64,000 bases of DNA, taken from Guptibacillus algicola (GTDB lineage: Bacteria > Bacillota > Bacilli > Bacillales > Guptibacillaceae). The stretch is taken from contig NZ_JAIVAF010000001.1 of assembly GCF_020171805.1 (NCBI RefSeq), positions 620,001 through 684,000 of the forward strand. Direction: 5' to 3'. Below are positions 55,488-63,886 of this stretch, in pieces; positions within the stretch are counted from its first letter, which is position 1; every line of letters starts with the position of its first letter. Under the pieces are notes generated by a model. The model was given only the letters and a program-made list of their open reading frames with translations. It was not told the origin of the DNA and searched no databases. Both the position numbers and the translations under genes were made by a program.

Positions 55488-56684
55488 CTACAGAAGATCG
55501 TTAAACTCTTCCTCTTTTTCTTTAATAATGATCGTTTCTACACCTGCAACGGCTTCTTCTACTAATTCATCCACTGGCAAGTACTTCTCAAATTTATTGG
55601 CATGCTCTCGTTTAGGCCTTGTTTTAGGTGCTTCTGGTAAAAAGACTGTACAGCAATCTTCATAAGGCCTGATTGAAATATCATACGTATCAATTGCTCT
55701 TGAAATATTCATAATGTCGACCTTATCCATTGAAATCAATGGACGAAGAACAGGATAATTGGTCACTTCATTTATCGTATTCATACTTTGAATTGTCTGA
55801 CTCGCTACCTGTCCGAGACTTTCGCCTGTTGTAATAGCTAATGCCCCGGTTTGTTCTGCGATTCTTTCAGTAATACGCATCATCATTCTTCTCATGATCG
55901 TCATACTATAGTTGTCTGGCATTTCTTTCTGAATCGTTTTTTGTGTGTTAGTGAATGGTACGATGTGAAGACGTATATCGCCACCATATTGAGCAAGTAC
56001 CCTTGTAAGGTCTTCAACCTTCTGTCTAGATCGTTCACTCGTGAAAGGAGGACTATGGAAATGAACAGCCTCTACCTTAACCCCTCGTTTCATTGTGAGG
56101 TAACCGGCTACAGGACTATCGATTCCACCAGATAACATAAGCATGACTTTATTATCATGATTTGTAGGGAGACCTCCTGCACCTTCTGAATGGTCACAAC
56201 TAATAAACGCACCATCGCTCTTAATTTCAACGCGCAGTTCACTATCAGGATTGTGTACATCTACCGTTAAATCTTCCGTATTTCGAAGTACGTACCCTCC
56301 GATTTCCCTATTCATGTCTTGAGAGCGATGAGGAAACTGCTTATAAGGGCGCTTAACAGTTACTTTAAATGTCTTGATTCCATTCTTTTGTTGATCACGA
56401 ATTAGTTCTAATGACTTTTCTTTAATTTCTTCTAAATCATGGTCTGTTCTGATCGCTACACTTAGCTTCTGAATCCCAAAAACTGTTTTAAGTTTTGCTA
56501 AAACAGGATCAGGGTCATGCCCATTAAGTTTAACTACCATCCTGTCAAATGATTGCGTAACGATGATACCTTGAAAATCTGTAGTAACTTGTTTAACTCT
56601 TTTCTTAAGAGAATTTACAAACCCTTTTCGATTTTTACCTTTTAAAGCTATTTCTCCATATCTAACAATTATATGATCATACAT
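55488..56684 (-). CDS. thiI: tRNA 4-thiouridylation enzyme ThiI
   Basis: The 398-residue protein has a ferredoxin-like N-terminal region (about 1-60), a THUMP domain (about 60-165) and a PP-loop ATPase with MLSGGIDSPVAGYLTMKRG (near 183-201). It lacks the C-terminal rhodanese domain of E. coli ThiI, as in B. subtilis, where the partner cysteine desulfurase NifZ supplies sulfur for s4U8. NifZ is directly upstream with two bases between stop and start. Confidence 0.95.
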   Translation of the reverse strand: MYDHIIVRYGEIALKGKNRKGFVNSLKKRVKQVTTDFQGIIVTQSFDRMVVKLNGHDPDPVLAKLKTVFGIQKLSVAIRTDHDLEEIKEKSLELIRDQQKNGIKTFKVTVKRPYKQFPHRSQDMNREIGGYVLRNTEDLTVDVHNPDSELRVEIKSDGAFISCDHSEGAGGLPTNHDNKVMLMLSGGIDSPVAGYLTMKRGVKVEAVHFHSPPFTSERSRQKVEDLTRVLAQYGGDIRLHIVPFTNTQKTIQKEMPDNYSMTIMRRMMMRITERIAEQTGALAITTGESLGQVASQTIQSMNTINEVTNYPVLRPLISMDKVDIMNISRAIDTYDISIRPYEDCCTVFLPEAPKTRPKREHANKFEKYLPVDELVEEAVAGVETIIIKEKEEEFNDLL

Positions 56685-56686
56685 TA

Positions 56687-57826
56687 TTAATACCTCATTA
56701 CTTGTTTTAGTTTATGAATTGCTTTTTTTAACTCGACAAGAAAAACTTCAATTTCTTTCTCTGTTGATTGAAATGATAAACTAATGCGGATTGCTGATCG
56801 TGCTCTCGCATTAGATACACCGAGTGCGGTTAGGACGTGACTTGGCTCTGCGGTTTTAGAAGAACATGCAGAACGTGTTGAAACGAATATATCTTTTTCT
56901 TCTAGAGCGTGTATCAATACTTCTGGTTTTATGCCTGGTATTGAGAAATTAGTAATATGAGGTGCGCTGTTCCTCGGAGTGTTAATAACTACCTCATTGA
57001 TTGCACCGAGCTCGTTTTGCAGCTTCGATTTTAAATGATGTAATTTCTCACTATTGGATTGAGATTGTTGTAAATACAGTCTGAGCGCTTTGGCAGTTGC
57101 TACAATTCCAGGAACATTTTCCGTACCTGAACGCACTTCCTTTTCTTGTCCTCCACCTGAAAGCAGAGGAAACAAAGATACATTTCTTCGTTTATACAAC
57201 AACCCATTTCCTTTTAACCCATGAAATTTATGTGCTGAGTATGATACGAGGTCTACTGTATCTGGAATAGGTAATGAAACCTTACCAATGCCTTGCACAT
57301 CATCTATATGAAACAATGCTCGGGAGTTTTCTTTAATGATCGTTCCTAGTTCTTTTATCGGTTGAATCGAACCAACCTCATTGTTAACGTGCATGAGGGA
57401 AACAAGGATCGTATCTTTCGTAAGTGCTTCAGCGAGATCACTTTTAGAAACTTGACCGTCACTTCCAACCGGAAGATAAGTTACATTAAAGCCCATTTTC
57501 TCAAGTTGGCGAAACGACTCCATACATGATGCATGTTCTATTTGGGAGGTGATCAAGTGTTTGCCACGGTTCATATGCTCGAATGCCGTTCCCTTAATCG
57601 CTAAGTTATTACTCTCAGTCCCACCTGATGTGAAAACTACCTCATCAGAATCAATCTGGAGCAATGACGCTATACTTCCTCTTGCTTGTCTTACTAATCG
57701 CTCCACTTCTCCACCTTTTCTATGAAGAGATGAAGGATTTGCATAATAATCAAGCGCAGTTTTCCTGAACGCTTCGATAACTTCATCATAGGGTTGTGTT
57801 GTGGCACTATTATCCAGATATATCAT
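56687..57826 (-). CDS. nifZ: Cysteine desulfurase, ThiI-partner type
   Basis: The 379-residue PLP enzyme moves sulfur from cysteine to its active-site Cys. It begins MIYLDNSATTQPYDEVI, has FTSGGTESNNLAIKG, the PLP Lys in SYSAHKFHGLKGNGLLY, and the active Cys in STRSACSSKTAEPS. The short loop around that Cys is of the NifS-like type. Immediate cotranscription with thiI points to tRNA thiolation. A TTGGCT-17-TAAGAT promoter lies upstream. Confidence 0.94.
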   Translation of the reverse strand: MIYLDNSATTQPYDEVIEAFRKTALDYYANPSSLHRKGGEVERLVRQARGSIASLLQIDSDEVVFTSGGTESNNLAIKGTAFEHMNRGKHLITSQIEHASCMESFRQLEKMGFNVTYLPVGSDGQVSKSDLAEALTKDTILVSLMHVNNEVGSIQPIKELGTIIKENSRALFHIDDVQGIGKVSLPIPDTVDLVSYSAHKFHGLKGNGLLYKRRNVSLFPLLSGGGQEKEVRSGTENVPGIVATAKALRLYLQQSQSNSEKLHHLKSKLQNELGAINEVVINTPRNSAPHITNFSIPGIKPEVLIHALEEKDIFVSTRSACSSKTAEPSHVLTALGVSNARARSAIRISLSFQSTEKEIEVFLVELKKAIHKLKQVMRY

Positions 57827-57865
57827 ATTATGACACCCTCAGTCGTGATTATTTTCCAACTAATA

Positions 57866-57894
57866 ATCTTACCATAGGCTAAACCATTAGCCAA
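57866..57894 (-). promoter_or_regulatory. SigA-like promoter of nifZ-thiI
   Basis: TTGGCT and TAAGAT are 17 bases apart on the minus strand, about 40 bases before the nifZ start. Confidence 0.5.
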
Positions 57895-57993
57895 ACAAAA
57901 CACCGTTCAACAATCTATTATTTTCATTATAGGTTGATGGTCAATTTTCCCAATATGCATGAACCCTTATCAACATTGAGTTTTAATTATTAG

Positions 57994-58008
57994 AATTTTA
58001 AAACATTT
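57994..58008 (+). promoter_or_regulatory. Weak CodY-box-like site upstream of brnQ
   Basis: AATTTTAAAACATTT matches the CodY box AATTTTCWGAAAATT at 11 of 15 positions. It lies 88-102 bases before the brnQ ATG. CodY often controls branched-chain amino acid permeases, but AT-rich DNA gives such matches by chance. No convincing -35/-10 pair was found for brnQ. Confidence 0.25.
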
Positions 58009-58095
58009 ACAACTTTGTTATGTTTTGTCGATAAATTGTGTTAATATGAAGTCCGAAAATTAGGAAATGTCGTTTAATGATCTGGAGGACAAGTT

Positions 58096-59424
58096 ATGGA
58101 AGCAAAGTTATCAAAAAAGGAAACGTTTACAATTGGGTTAATGCTCTTTGCACTTTTTCTTGGTGCTGGAAATATGATATTTCCCCCAGCACTTGGTCAA
58201 AGTGCAGGAGAGAATATCGGTGAAGCAATAATTGGTTTCTTAATTACGGGTGTCGGACTGCCATTGCTAGGTGTTACTGCAATTGGTTTGACTGGTGGTA
58301 GCTTGAAAGATATCGCATCAAGAGTTCACCCTAGTTTTGGTTTATTATTTACAGCGATACTTTATTTAGCCATCGGTCCATTTTTTGGGATACCACGAAC
58401 AGGCACCGTTGCATTTGAAATTGGGGTCGTACCTTTCTTAAGTGAAACAGTGAATCCAACTGGACTACCATTAGTCATATACACCTTAATCTTTTTTGGG
58501 TTTACTTTCTGGTTTGCTCTTAACCCAACTCAGCTGGTAGATCGAATTGGTAATATCCTAACTCCACTATTAATTGTGGTACTTGGTAGTTTGATCATTG
58601 GAGCATTCGTTAGCTTGCCTAATGACCTTTCAACGCCAGCGGAAGGGTATCAAAGCGGCGTATTCTTTAAAGGATTCTTAGATGGATACCTCACAATGGA
58701 CGCGATTGCTGCGCTGGTGTTCGGTATCGTAATTATAAAAGCAGTGAATGATCGTGGGGTTACAAACAAAAAAGTGGTAGCTTTTTCAGTCTTAAAAGCT
58801 GGTTTGCTAGCTGCGTTAGGTTTAACGATCATTTATTTATCACTCGCGTTCATAGGAGCTTCTAGTCTTGATGTTGTTACTTCGGCAGAAAATGGTGGAG
58901 TCATCTTATCTAACGTTGCGAATTACCTTTATGGAACATTTGGAACCGTACTTCTTGGAGCAGCTATTACATTCGCTTGCTTAACGACTTCAATTGGTCT
59001 TGTAACCGCATGTGGAGAGTACTTTTCAAAGGCATATCCAAAACTTTCTTATAAAATGGTTATTCTAATCGTTACGGTCTTTAGTGCATTTATAGCAAAC
59101 CTTGGGCTAACTCAGCTCATTGCCTTTACTGTTCCTGTCTTAATCGCCATCTATCCGATTGCGATCATATTAATCTTTTTAACTTTTATTAACTATATCA
59201 TTCCACTGCATCATTACATTTACAAGTGGGCTATTTTCCTTACAGTTATAGTTAGTATTCCTAAAGCTCTTGAAGGTGCAAACCTACCGATTCCTGGCTT
59301 AGAGTTCTTGCATTACTTGCCACTATACAGTGAAGGAATAGGATGGTTGATCCCTGCATTAGCAGGTATTCTGATCGGTGTCATCACAGCTTCAACTGAC
59401 CGTCAATCAACAAACGCAGGCTAA
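58096..59424 (+). CDS. brnQ: Branched-chain amino acid permease (BrnQ/BraB, LIVCS family)
   Basis: The 442-residue protein has about 12 membrane segments and the LIVCS start FTIGLMLFALFLGAGNMIFPPALGQ. ACLTTSIGLVTACGEYF-like segment TFACLTTSIGLVTACG near residue 295-310 is also typical. It should import Leu, Ile or Val with Na+ or H+. GGAGGA lies before the ATG. The ortholog in B. subtilis at this place is braB. Confidence 0.93.
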   Translation: MEAKLSKKETFTIGLMLFALFLGAGNMIFPPALGQSAGENIGEAIIGFLITGVGLPLLGVTAIGLTGGSLKDIASRVHPSFGLLFTAILYLAIGPFFGIPRTGTVAFEIGVVPFLSETVNPTGLPLVIYTLIFFGFTFWFALNPTQLVDRIGNILTPLLIVVLGSLIIGAFVSLPNDLSTPAEGYQSGVFFKGFLDGYLTMDAIAALVFGIVIIKAVNDRGVTNKKVVAFSVLKAGLLAALGLTIIYLSLAFIGASSLDVVTSAENGGVILSNVANYLYGTFGTVLLGAAITFACLTTSIGLVTACGEYFSKAYPKLSYKMVILIVTVFSAFIANLGLTQLIAFTVPVLIAIYPIAIILIFLTFINYIIPLHHYIYKWAIFLTVIVSIPKALEGANLPIPGLEFLHYLPLYSEGIGWLIPALAGILIGVITASTDRQSTNAG

Positions 59425-59443
59425 CTAGCCTGCGTTTTTCTTT
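59412..59443 (+). terminator. Intrinsic terminator after brnQ
   Basis: AAACGCAGGCT/AGCCTGCGTTT with loop AACT overlaps the brnQ stop and is followed by TTCTTTT. Confidence 0.9.
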
Positions 59444-59487
59444 TATAAGAATGTCATATTTATATCCCTTTAACATTGTATAGGAGG

Positions 59488-59614
59488 GATTTCCGCTCCA
59501 GGATGCTCGCTTTCCGCGGGGCGGGCGATGAGCCTCCTCGTCGCCAAAAACGTTCCTGTGGGATCTCACCTGTCCCGCTCATCCCGCAGGAGTCGAGCAC
59601 CTTCCGCTCCAATC
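59488..59614. repeat. GC-rich three-stem intergenic repeat element
   Basis: About 127 bp of GC-rich DNA sits in AT-rich surroundings. It folds into an outer stem TGCTCG/CGAGCA (59504-59509, 59594-59599), an inner stem GGCGATGAG/CTCGTCGCC (59524-59532, 59537-59545, one G-T) and a second inner stem CCTGTGGGAT/ATCCCGCAGG (59555-59564, 59581-59590, one G-T). The 9-mer TTCCGCTCC occurs at both ends (59491-59499, 59602-59610). I recall very similar sequence scattered between genes of many Bacillaceae; its role is unknown to me. The remaining bases 59615-59778 hold nothing I can name. Confidence 0.7.
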
Positions 59615-59778
59615 TTCGTTATTGTGAGAATAATTCAGATCATTTTCCATCAAATTAAAATTCTTTTTAGCACACCTTGAGAAGAGAAAAGGAAAAGAAA
59701 GATTCTTCTTCTGTTTGAGTTCATCACAATCTAGCGAACTCCTATGACATTAGGAGCTCAGGTTAAAGTTTCTCTAAA

Positions 59779-59815
59779 AAATAAAGCCTTCCTCAGTTTG
59801 AGGAAGGCTTTATTT
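59779..59815. terminator. Intrinsic terminator after ezrA
   Basis: A perfect 17-bp stem with loop GTT is centred near 59797, just after the ezrA stop. On the minus strand it is followed by TTTAGAG with further T in the stem; orientation and place point to ezrA. Confidence 0.85.
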
Positions 59816-59816
59816 A

Positions 59817-61514
59817 CTATAGGTTGACAGGTTCTCTCACATCTTCTTTTAATGAAGCGAGAACTTGCGGGTCTACCTTCTCAATCGCGGCTTCTGCGGT
59901 TGAGAGGGCATCTTCGTATTCATAATTTCTGAAGTGATCTTCCGCCTTTAATAACAGATCATCAACACTTCTATACTTACCACGGTACCGATTCCCATAT
60001 TGGATAAGCTTTTCTGTAAGAACAGAATCTTCAACTAACGTACGAGTCGATTCACAGCTTTCGTTAACAGTTCGTTCTGCCTCAGCTAGCACCTGGTTTA
60101 TTTGATAGATATCCAACGGTACGTCAGATAATCTTTCATTTAGCTCCACGATGATGTCCTCAGCACGCTCATAGCCTTCTAAATAAGATTCAGGAATTCC
60201 AGGTATATTACTTAACTTCATCAAACGCTTCGATTCAATCAGCTTGCGCTTTAATTCCTTAATTGTATCTAAAGCTCTTAGCTCATCTTTTCGAAGCATG
60301 TGCAGGTTCTCTTTTTGAACTTTCAATTCTTCATCTACAATCGTTAAATCTTCTTTTAGTTTGATTGCACTTTCAGCAAGCAATGAGTATGCCTGCTTAT
60401 TTTGATCGACGGCTTCCTGTACAGATTGGAACCTAACGTAAAGGTCAGATAGCTTCAGTTCAAGTTCTTTGATAGCCTTTAATTCCTGCTCTTCTAGTCG
60501 ATAACTTAATTGAACAACATTACTTTCTTCCTGCAACTCTTGAAGATGGTTGTTCGTTTTCATCATTTCATGTTCAAGTTCTTCAACTTTTAATGTAACG
60601 AAGTGCCTTGCTTCTACTTCATTTTCTAATTGGTCATATAAGCCTTCAATTTTCAATCGTACAGCATCAATTTCGGTTTTAATCGATTGAACTTCAGTAG
60701 TTTCTATGGCAGTCTTCCATTTCTCTAGTTCAGAAGAAACTTCTTCAATTCTTTCATCGATTTCTAAATGGTCTAGAACATAGCCTTCAGATTCCATGGC
60801 TGACGTGCCATCTTCGAGCTCCTTGATTTGTGAAGGTATTTGATTGTTCACAAGAACAATCACTTCAGGTGTAATCGATATCTTTTCTTGAACAAGATCT
60901 AATCGTTCTTGTACTTCTACAAGAACATCTCTTGCTTCAAGATAATTACCCTCTTCAGTTAATTGTTCATAGCTTTTCAGCATATCCCGAAGTTCTTCTA
61001 CCTCTACGTCGAGAACAGGGAATGCTTCTCCAAGTGATCGATTCTGAGATAATAGACGCTGTTTCGCTTCTCTAAAGTCTTCTTGTACAGAAGTAATTTC
61101 AATCCGATTTTGTTCCTCACTCGAAACTAACTCATCGATATCTTTCAATAACAGTTCAATTCTTTTTTCAGCGTGTTCTAAGCGGTGCTGTGTTTCTTCT
61201 AGCTTTGCCCTTGCTTTTCTGAAGCGATATCTTTCAGCTGCTTCTTCTATATCCATTAGCTGCTCTTCAAGGTTTGGGAGCTTCACAGCAACGATTTCAT
61301 CCCACTCTTCACGCCATTTCTCAAACTTTTCTTCTGTTTGACCAGACATTACTAGTCCTTTTACTTTCGAAATTTCGTCAGTTACAGGCCTATTTAAAAT
61401 ATCGATCTTCCACTCTTCAAGACGATCGATTTCGTTGAATATTTTCCTTCTCGCATAAGCACCGTAAATAAAAACGGCTATCATCAGAATAATGGCAATG
61501 ACAATATACTCCAA
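59817..61514 (-). CDS. ezrA: Septation ring regulator EzrA
   Basis: The 565-residue protein has one N-terminal membrane segment (about 2-20) and a cytoplasmic body of spectrin-like helical bundles. WKIDILNRPVTDEISKVKGL, MSGQTEEKFEKWREEWDEI and SNIPGIPESYLEGY are family blocks. EzrA stops FtsZ ring formation at the poles and joins the mid-cell divisome. The start is TTG at 61514 after GGGGTG, eight codons into the open frame; it gives MEYIVIAI, like the MEFVIGL start of B. subtilis. Confidence 0.95.
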   Translation of the reverse strand: MEYIVIAIILMIAVFIYGAYARRKIFNEIDRLEEWKIDILNRPVTDEISKVKGLVMSGQTEEKFEKWREEWDEIVAVKLPNLEEQLMDIEEAAERYRFRKARAKLEETQHRLEHAEKRIELLLKDIDELVSSEEQNRIEITSVQEDFREAKQRLLSQNRSLGEAFPVLDVEVEELRDMLKSYEQLTEEGNYLEARDVLVEVQERLDLVQEKISITPEVIVLVNNQIPSQIKELEDGTSAMESEGYVLDHLEIDERIEEVSSELEKWKTAIETTEVQSIKTEIDAVRLKIEGLYDQLENEVEARHFVTLKVEELEHEMMKTNNHLQELQEESNVVQLSYRLEEQELKAIKELELKLSDLYVRFQSVQEAVDQNKQAYSLLAESAIKLKEDLTIVDEELKVQKENLHMLRKDELRALDTIKELKRKLIESKRLMKLSNIPGIPESYLEGYERAEDIIVELNERLSDVPLDIYQINQVLAEAERTVNESCESTRTLVEDSVLTEKLIQYGNRYRGKYRSVDDLLLKAEDHFRNYEYEDALSTAEAAIEKVDPQVLASLKEDVREPVNL

Positions 61515-61609
61515 CGGAAGCACCCCTTCTTCCACATCATCAATTTATGTAAATGTATACGAATAAACTACTTGAAATGTACATGATTAATTATATGTGT
61601 TTGAAATTT

Positions 61610-61640
61610 GGTAACGGTATTATGATACCATGTAATTACC
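61610..61640. repeat. Nested dyad between ezrA and hisJ
   Basis: GGTAA/TTACC (61610-61614, 61636-61640) surrounds GGTAT/ATACC (61616-61620, 61625-61629). It lies in the 213-base divergent region, nearer to ezrA, and could be a regulator site. No clear promoter could be picked for either gene. Confidence 0.4.
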
Positions 61641-61727
61641 TGTTTGACTAAATAAATTCAATATTCGACAGCCAAATTCCTTGATAATGTTGTAATTTTT
61701 TTGATTTATCGAAAGAGGTGCTTAAAT

Positions 61728-62561
61728 ATGAGTGAAAAATACGATGGTCACATTCATTCCCCATTTTGTCCACATGGTACCACTGACCCCCTCGAAAGTT
61801 ATGTTGAAGAAGCAATTAAACTAGGTTTTTCTGGTCTTACGTTCACAGAGCATGCCCCACTGCCATCAAGCTTCTTAGACCCTGTCCCTTTAAAAGATAG
61901 TGGGATGTCTCATAAGCGTTTAGAAGCTTACTTTGATGCTGTCGAAAAGATCAAAGAGTCTTACCGTAATCAGATCGAAATAAAATGTGGTCTTGAGGTT
62001 GATTACATAGAAGGGTTTGAAGAAGAGACGAAGGCTTTTCTAGATAAAGTAGGTTCAAAATTAGATGATGCAATTTTATCCGTTCATTTCATTCACCATA
62101 ACTATCAGTATACGTGCCTCGACTATAGCCCAGGTTCATTTGAAGAACTAGTGACATCATTAGGATCCGTTGATCATGTACATAAGAAATACTACGAGAC
62201 TGTCCTTAAGTCATTAACTGCAGATCTTGGGGTTTATAAACCTAAGCGATTAGGTCATATAAGTTTGGTGAATAAGTTTCAAGAAAAGTTTCCTTACGAT
62301 AACCTCTCAGCTAATCTTGTTACAGCAATATTGGATGAAGTAAAAAAACAAGAACTTTCATTAGACTATAACGGAGCCGGGACCGTAAAACCTCTTTGTA
62401 AGGAACCTTATCCGCCTTCGTGGGTAATTGAAGAAGCTATAAGCAGAAAAATCCCTCTCATCTATGGTTCTGATGCCCATAGTTATAAAGGGATTGGTCA
62501 AGGTTTCGATCAGCTTGTTACAAGTCAATTATCTTCTCCACTTCCACTCAGCCGTTCATAA
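61728..62561 (+). CDS. hisJ: Histidinol-phosphatase (PHP family)
   Basis: The 277-residue PHP-fold phosphatase begins KYDGHIHSPFCPHGT, a metal-binding motif, then FTEHAPLP, DAILSVHFI and IYGSDAHSYKGIG near the end. It removes phosphate from L-histidinol phosphate in histidine synthesis. The start at 61728 (MSEKYDG) has AGAGGTG before it; the open frame reaches nine codons further. No his operon is present here; the same isolation is seen in B. subtilis. Its end overlaps yttP by 14 bases. Confidence 0.92.
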   Translation: MSEKYDGHIHSPFCPHGTTDPLESYVEEAIKLGFSGLTFTEHAPLPSSFLDPVPLKDSGMSHKRLEAYFDAVEKIKESYRNQIEIKCGLEVDYIEGFEEETKAFLDKVGSKLDDAILSVHFIHHNYQYTCLDYSPGSFEELVTSLGSVDHVHKKYYETVLKSLTADLGVYKPKRLGHISLVNKFQEKFPYDNLSANLVTAILDEVKKQELSLDYNGAGTVKPLCKEPYPPSWVIEEAISRKIPLIYGSDAHSYKGIGQGFDQLVTSQLSSPLPLSRS

Positions 62562-63204
62562 CGAACGGCTTTTGTTTTACTACTTTCAGATCTCCGCATA
62601 TATATAGATCGACCCACTGTAATAGCTGCTTTGTATATCGCTCGATAAAATAAGTTTCATTAGGTTTAATGTGATGAACCTCTAGAATATATTGAGGTTG
62701 TAAGAAAGGCATCGATAACATCCCCCTTAGTTGCATCACGATATAATCGATTGACTGAGGGCGGAATTCCTTTCTCGAAAAACCCGCCTCAAATATTTTT
62801 GATAAATAAAACTTTTCTTTTGATAAATAAGTGGTCATGATTTCACGAACAAGGACCGAATCAAATGTAATTTCTCTATGAACGAACCTTGCTAACTGTC
62901 TATTTTGATGTTGGTACGTCATGATGGCTTGCAATGCTTCAACTAAACAAGCTTTCGCTGATTTTTTTTCTAACAACTTATGCACTTTCTCTAATTCGTT
63001 CACATAGCCTTCCAAAAACGTAGTCATCAAAAACTCAGCAAGCCCCTTCTTCCCATTAAAATAGTAAGAGATGAGAGAAACATTGACTCCGGCTTTGTTG
63101 GCAATATCTCGGACTGATGTTCCATTGTATCCTTTCGTATTAAATAGTTGAATGGCGGCCTGTATGACGTTTCGCTTCGATACTGTATCTCGCTCCTGCT
63201 TCAT
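62548..63204 (-). CDS. yttP: TetR-family regulator YttP
   Basis: The 218-residue protein has a TetR helix-turn-helix at about residues 10-58 (FNTKGYNGTSVRDIANKAGVNVSLISYYF) and a helical ligand domain. Its ligand and targets are unknown; relatives annotate it as a forespore capture or stress-linked regulator only loosely. Its last codons overlap the hisJ end, so the hisJ terminator lies within its coding sequence. GGTGG precedes the ATG at 63204. Confidence 0.9.
   Translation of the reverse strand: MKQERDTVSKRNVIQAAIQLFNTKGYNGTSVRDIANKAGVNVSLISYYFNGKKGLAEFLMTTFLEGYVNELEKVHKLLEKKSAKACLVEALQAIMTYQHQNRQLARFVHREITFDSVLVREIMTTYLSKEKFYLSKIFEAGFSRKEFRPQSIDYIVMQLRGMLSMPFLQPQYILEVHHIKPNETYFIERYTKQLLQWVDLYICGDLKVVKQKPFVMNG
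62551..62578 (+). terminator. Intrinsic terminator of hisJ, within yttP coding sequence
   Basis: GCCGTTC/GAACGGC with loop ATAAC, which contains the hisJ stop, is followed by TTTTGTTTT. It lies inside the last codons of convergent yttP. Confidence 0.85.
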
Positions 63205-63352
63205 GTGGAACCACCCCCAATTTCTTTCGTAATATACTTTTTCGTTATACCTAGATGCTATCCTTTAATAATCGTGCGACAAAATATGTGTGTAAATCTG
63301 CAAGTTTTGATATGATTAGCATAATTTCGATACAAAGTTGAGGTGAATAAAC

Positions 63353-63838
63353 TTGTTTGAAGTCGAATCCTATTCAGGCAAGAGTGAAAAAGATTATGAA
63401 ATGGTCATTAAGCAACTTAAAGCACTACTAGATGGTGAGACAAACCAAATAGCTAATTTGTCAAATGCCTCGGCATTATTGAATCAATTCCTAAGTGATG
63501 TTAACTGGGTTGGATTTTACTTATACGAAGAAGAAAGCGACCAGCTTGTTCTTGGTCCATTCCAGGGATTACCAGCGTGTGTCCGTATTCCAAACGGACG
63601 TGGTGTATGTGGAACTGCTTTAAAAGAAGGGAAAACGATGAGGGTTGAGAATGTCCATGAATTTCCTGGCCATATTGCATGCGACGCTGCTTCACAGTCT
63701 GAGATCGTTGTTCCGATCCGTACGACTGATAAAATTATTGGAGTTTTAGATATCGATAGCCCCACTGTAGGCCGATTTGATGAAATCGATGAGAAGTACT
63801 TAGAGAAGTTTATCGCTACTTTAGAAGAATTCATTTAA
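63353..63838 (+). CDS. ytsP: GAF-domain free methionine-(R)-sulfoxide reductase
   Basis: The 161-residue GAF protein has WVGFYLYEEESDQLVLGPFQG, then Cys residues in LPACVRIPNGRGVCGTAL and HIACDAASQSEIVVPI at the places of the three catalytic cysteines of fRMsr enzymes. It reduces free methionine-R-sulfoxide. The start is TTG at 63353, seven bases after GAGGTG. It lies beside yttP (divergent), matching YtsP of B. subtilis. Confidence 0.93.
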   Translation: MFEVESYSGKSEKDYEMVIKQLKALLDGETNQIANLSNASALLNQFLSDVNWVGFYLYEEESDQLVLGPFQGLPACVRIPNGRGVCGTALKEGKTMRVENVHEFPGHIACDAASQSEIVVPIRTTDKIIGVLDIDSPTVGRFDEIDEKYLEKFIATLEEFI

Positions 63839-63840
63839 AG

Positions 63841-63877
63841 TATAAAAGCTGTCGCGTATTTCGCGACAGCTTTTATA
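63841..63877. terminator. Bidirectional terminator after ytsP
   Basis: A perfect 16-bp stem TATAAAAGCTGTCGCG/CGCGACAGCTTTTATA with loop TATTT lies between the convergent ytsP and the next minus-strand gene. Confidence 0.9.
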
Positions 63878-63886
63878 GATCGATAA

